From Pseudomonas reinekei (GTDB lineage Bacteria > Pseudomonadota > Gammaproteobacteria > Pseudomonadales > Pseudomonadaceae): a stretch of 64,000 nucleotides of DNA. The DNA lies in the NCBI RefSeq assembly GCF_001945365.1, contig NZ_MSTQ01000021.1, positions 1 through 64,000 of the forward strand. The letters run 5' to 3'. The notes beneath the pieces are model-generated. The model was not told the DNA's origin and searched no databases. It was given only the letters and a program-made list of their open reading frames with translations. A program made the position numbers and the translations under genes. Positions 63,227 to 64,000 of this stretch are shown piece after piece (position 1 is the first letter of the stretch; the number at the start of each line of letters is the position of its first letter).

Positions 63227-64000
63227 GAAAAGGGTCTCACGCAAGGTTTGATGATGTTCAGAAGACGTTGCTGCTCAAGAAAGGCGTTAAGCGGCACCGA
63301 TCAAACCCCAGCGCAGGCACCAGGAGTTCAGCGTATTTACAACGGTCATGCGTCACCTGTTTGTTTTTATCTGTGACGAAATCGAACCCGACACGCTCGT
63401 GACGCGGCGGAGTGAACAAGGCGGATAGCCTTGAGAATTGCGCAGATGCGCAGGAGGTCACAGGTAAAACGCGCGCATTGTACACCGCTAACCCCCTGCC
63501 GCCAGACCCGCTGGACAAGCGTGTCTATTGCCGGGATTGCCTGTGTCCGCCCCGAGCGACTCGGGCGGCTGCAAATAAAGGGTCAGACCCTTGCGGGTCA
63601 TTGGCGGGGGCGACAGAAAAAACACCCCTGGCGGAGAACTGGAAACGGATTGCGGCGTTCATTGCGCCTCCCTTTTTGTTATGCACCTGCACGACAGGCA
63701 TGGCGCGCATAACACCTTGCATGGGGCGCGAAAACAAGCGGGTTAGAGAGGTGGAAGAAGCTCCGGAGAGAGTTGAGCGTAAAAATTTTCTTACGACATC
63801 CGCGAAGCTGAGGTTTCACGGGACTAATCTGCGAATTCCGTAAGATTTTCTTTACAAGGCGTAATTCAGTCTTTCCACTTCGGACAATTCGTTGTGGCGA
63901 CTGGCGCTTTCGCGAGCAGGCTCGCTCCCACAAGGGATCGCATTTCTATGGAACAAACCGGTCTCCTGCTCGCGTAGGCGCCCCCCGAATACACCACAGG
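63227..64000. other. No convincing gene; one REP near the right end
   Basis: This 774-base stretch holds the permease leader and no gene I can support. A single REP (GCGAGCAGGCTCGCTCCCAC) lies at 63912-63931. TTTACA at 63337 is a possible half of a PhhR box. The plus-strand open frame at 63412-63843 looks non-coding. Confidence 0.6.

Noticed and set aside
63412..63843. Plus-strand open frame in the right-hand gap (143 codons)
   Set aside because: No ribosome site, mixed low-quality composition, and competing frames of similar length on both strands.

Overview
The window reads as chromosomal DNA of a fluorescent Pseudomonas (P. fluorescens/P. putida type). The evidence is the flagellar gene set and order (fleQ, fleSR, fliEFGHIJ, flhF-fleN-fliA, cheYZAB-motCD), an HptB-HsbR-HsbA switch, a phhRABC phenylalanine cluster, and many copies of the Pseudomonas REP sequence (core GCGAGCAGGCTCGCTCCCAC). 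Most of the DNA is GC-rich and densely coded. Nearly everything from 1 to 56.4 kb is read on the minus strand.
Layout. (1) 1-4.5 kb: an orphan type VI secretion spike operon, PAAR - unknown 359-aa protein - VgrG - start of a probable cargo gene cut by the window edge. (2) 5-19.3 kb: one long minus-strand run, flhA-flhF-fleN-fliA-cheY-cheZ-cheA-cheB-motC-motD-parC-parP-cheW-DUF2802, holding the export gate, polar placement and number control, sigma28, the main chemotaxis pathway and the second stator. (3) 19.6-20.6 kb: a plus-strand orphan Rhs core protein with an AT-rich tail, lodged between flhA and flhB. (4) 20.8-27.8 kb: fliLMNOPQR-flhB (C-ring and export gate) and fliK (hook length). (5) 27.9-30.3 kb: hsbA-hsbR-hptB, which links anti-anti-sigma signalling to motility and biofilm. 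(6) 30.4-40.5 kb: fliEFGHIJ, fleSR and fleQ. (7) 40.6-46 kb: filament and caps (fliC, flaG, fliD, fliS, fliT) and a FabH-like gene. (8) 46.3-54.7 kb: flgFGHIJKL. (9) 54.9-63.2 kb: phhR, phhABC, two small proteins, an MFS transporter, arfB and an AroP-type permease. (10) 63.2-64 kb: no convincing gene.
Regulation can be read from the DNA. Good -24/-12 sigma54 promoters lie 50-65 bp upstream of flhA, fliL, fliK, fliE, fleS and flgF, and a sigma28 (FliA) promoter lies upstream of fliC. This fits the hierarchy known in Pseudomonas: FleQ with RpoN first, FleSR with RpoN next, FliA last. Rho-independent terminators follow fliC, fliD, the FabH-like gene, flgL, phhR and the permease gene. A near-perfect palindrome before phhA is a candidate PhhR operator, and an AAnAANAA-type Crc/Hfq motif lies in its leader.
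The least ordinary items are the Rhs insertion inside the flagellar cluster, the transthyretin-like tail of VgrG, the repeated acidic motif in the CheA linker beside parC/parP, the solitary FabH-like gene beside flagellin without its usual glycosyltransferase partners, and the HptB module embedded in the flagellar cluster. I saw no CRISPR array, tRNA, rRNA or intact insertion sequence.
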